Source: Desulfovibrio sp.
Lineage (GTDB): Bacteria; Desulfobacterota; Desulfovibrionia; Desulfovibrionales; Desulfovibrionaceae
Assembly: GCA_014804915.1 (NCBI GenBank)
Contig: JAAUYW010000148.1
Coordinates: 1-6,031 of the forward strand
Direction of reading: 5' to 3'
Length of the DNA stretch: 6,031 nt
Positions within the stretch are counted from its first letter, which is position 1; every line of letters begins with the position of its first letter. The notes under the pieces were generated by a model. It was not told where the DNA came from and did no database searches. It saw only the letters and a program-made list of their open reading frames with translations. This document shows, piece after piece, positions 5,597 through 6,031 of the stretch. The position numbers and the translations under genes were made by a program.

Positions 5597-6031
5597 GAAT
5601 TTTTCACAACATTTACCATTTCTTGTTGTTCCTTTTTGTAAGCTGGACTGTATATAATACATTCATATTTGTTTGTTTTCTTCTGCCAGCTTCCAAAAAT
5701 GAGTTTGCAGTATTAACCATTATCGATTTCTGGAATTTTTATTTGCTTGGGGCACTAGATTTTCATGCCTTTACCCGTGATCTTAATGATATATTTATTA
5801 ACTGTCTGGATCCTTGGTCTTTACGCAAGTTTTGGCCATTCTATTTATACTCATTTGCCATGACTGGTATTGCGTTATATATATGGTGCGCTACCCAAAA
5901 TCCATTTAGCGCATGTTTTCTTGCCATCGTCCACTGCATCGCAGGCCCATATCTAATCCTGCTCTTCAAGGATTACAGTATTTTATTTTGGGGAGCAATC
6001 GGCACTATCGTTTTCTATATATTTTTATATA
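5593..6031 (+). CDS. Multi-pass membrane protein of unknown function (3' partial)
   Basis: From the ATG at 5593 the frame is open to the right edge with no stop, giving 146 visible residues. The start overlaps the upstream stop as ATGA (5593-5596). The protein is very rich in Phe, Leu, Ile, Tyr and Trp. Hydrophobic stretches lie at about residues 7-32, 40-57, 82-100, 105-125 and 129-146, so at least four or five membrane segments are likely and more may follow. A loop at about 58-79 is more polar (HAFTRDLND, then DPWSLRK). I recognise no family. It is the most AT-rich gene here (19/60 and 21/60 G+C in two sampled lines). Tight coupling with the soluble unknown protein implies that the two work together; an immunity or membrane-partner role is possible but is only inference. 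Confidence 0.8.
   Translation, partial: MRIFHNIYHFLLFLFVSWTVYNTFIFVCFLLPASKNEFAVLTIIDFWNFYLLGALDFHAFTRDLNDIFINCLDPWSLRKFWPFYLYSFAMTGIALYIWCATQNPFSACFLAIVHCIAGPYLILLFKDYSILFWGAIGTIVFYIFLY

Overview
The window carries the end of a dsrMKJOP-type operon (dsrK partial, dsrJ, dsrO, dsrP) on the + strand. This operon encodes the membrane-bound electron-transfer complex of dissimilatory sulfite reduction. The host is most likely a sulfate- or sulfite-reducing bacterium of the Desulfovibrio type (Desulfobacterota). Two points favour the reductive rather than the sulfur-oxidising version: dsrK abuts dsrJ with no dsrL between them, and no dsrN/dsrR/dsrS follows dsrP. The genus cannot be fixed from this window.

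Layout: 1-3557 holds four tightly packed genes. dsrK is cut by the left edge and is followed with no gap by dsrJ. dsrJ overlaps dsrO by one base, and dsrP follows dsrO after 9 bases. Ribosome binding sites for dsrJ and dsrO lie inside the preceding gene. In the complex, DsrJ (tri-haem cytochrome c) and DsrO (Tat-exported iron-sulfur protein) face the periplasm, DsrP (NrfD-type quinone-interacting protein) spans the membrane, and DsrK (cytoplasmic iron-sulfur/CCG protein) is thought to pass electrons toward the DsrC trisulfide. DsrM would lie just left of the window. The operon ends in two tandem hairpins (3575-3629), the second a credible terminator.

3684-4220 is a single gene for a flavin-reductase/flavoredoxin-like FMN-binding protein, closed by a strong intrinsic terminator (4230-4275). 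From there the character of the DNA changes. After a 245-base intergenic region with a good sigma70-type promoter and an almost perfect palindrome beside the predicted start site, two AT-richer genes follow that have no evident link to sulfur metabolism. The first encodes a 376-residue soluble protein of unknown function whose C-terminal part faintly resembles the DUF6402-type family. The second overlaps it by 4 bases (ATGA), encodes a multi-pass membrane protein, and runs off the right edge. Hand counts of sample 60-base lines give 36/60 G+C in dsrK (901-960), 25/60 in the unknown gene (4801-4860) and 19-21/60 in the membrane gene (5641-5760). This pair looks like accessory, probably horizontally acquired DNA placed next to a core respiratory operon, and is the least explained part of the window.
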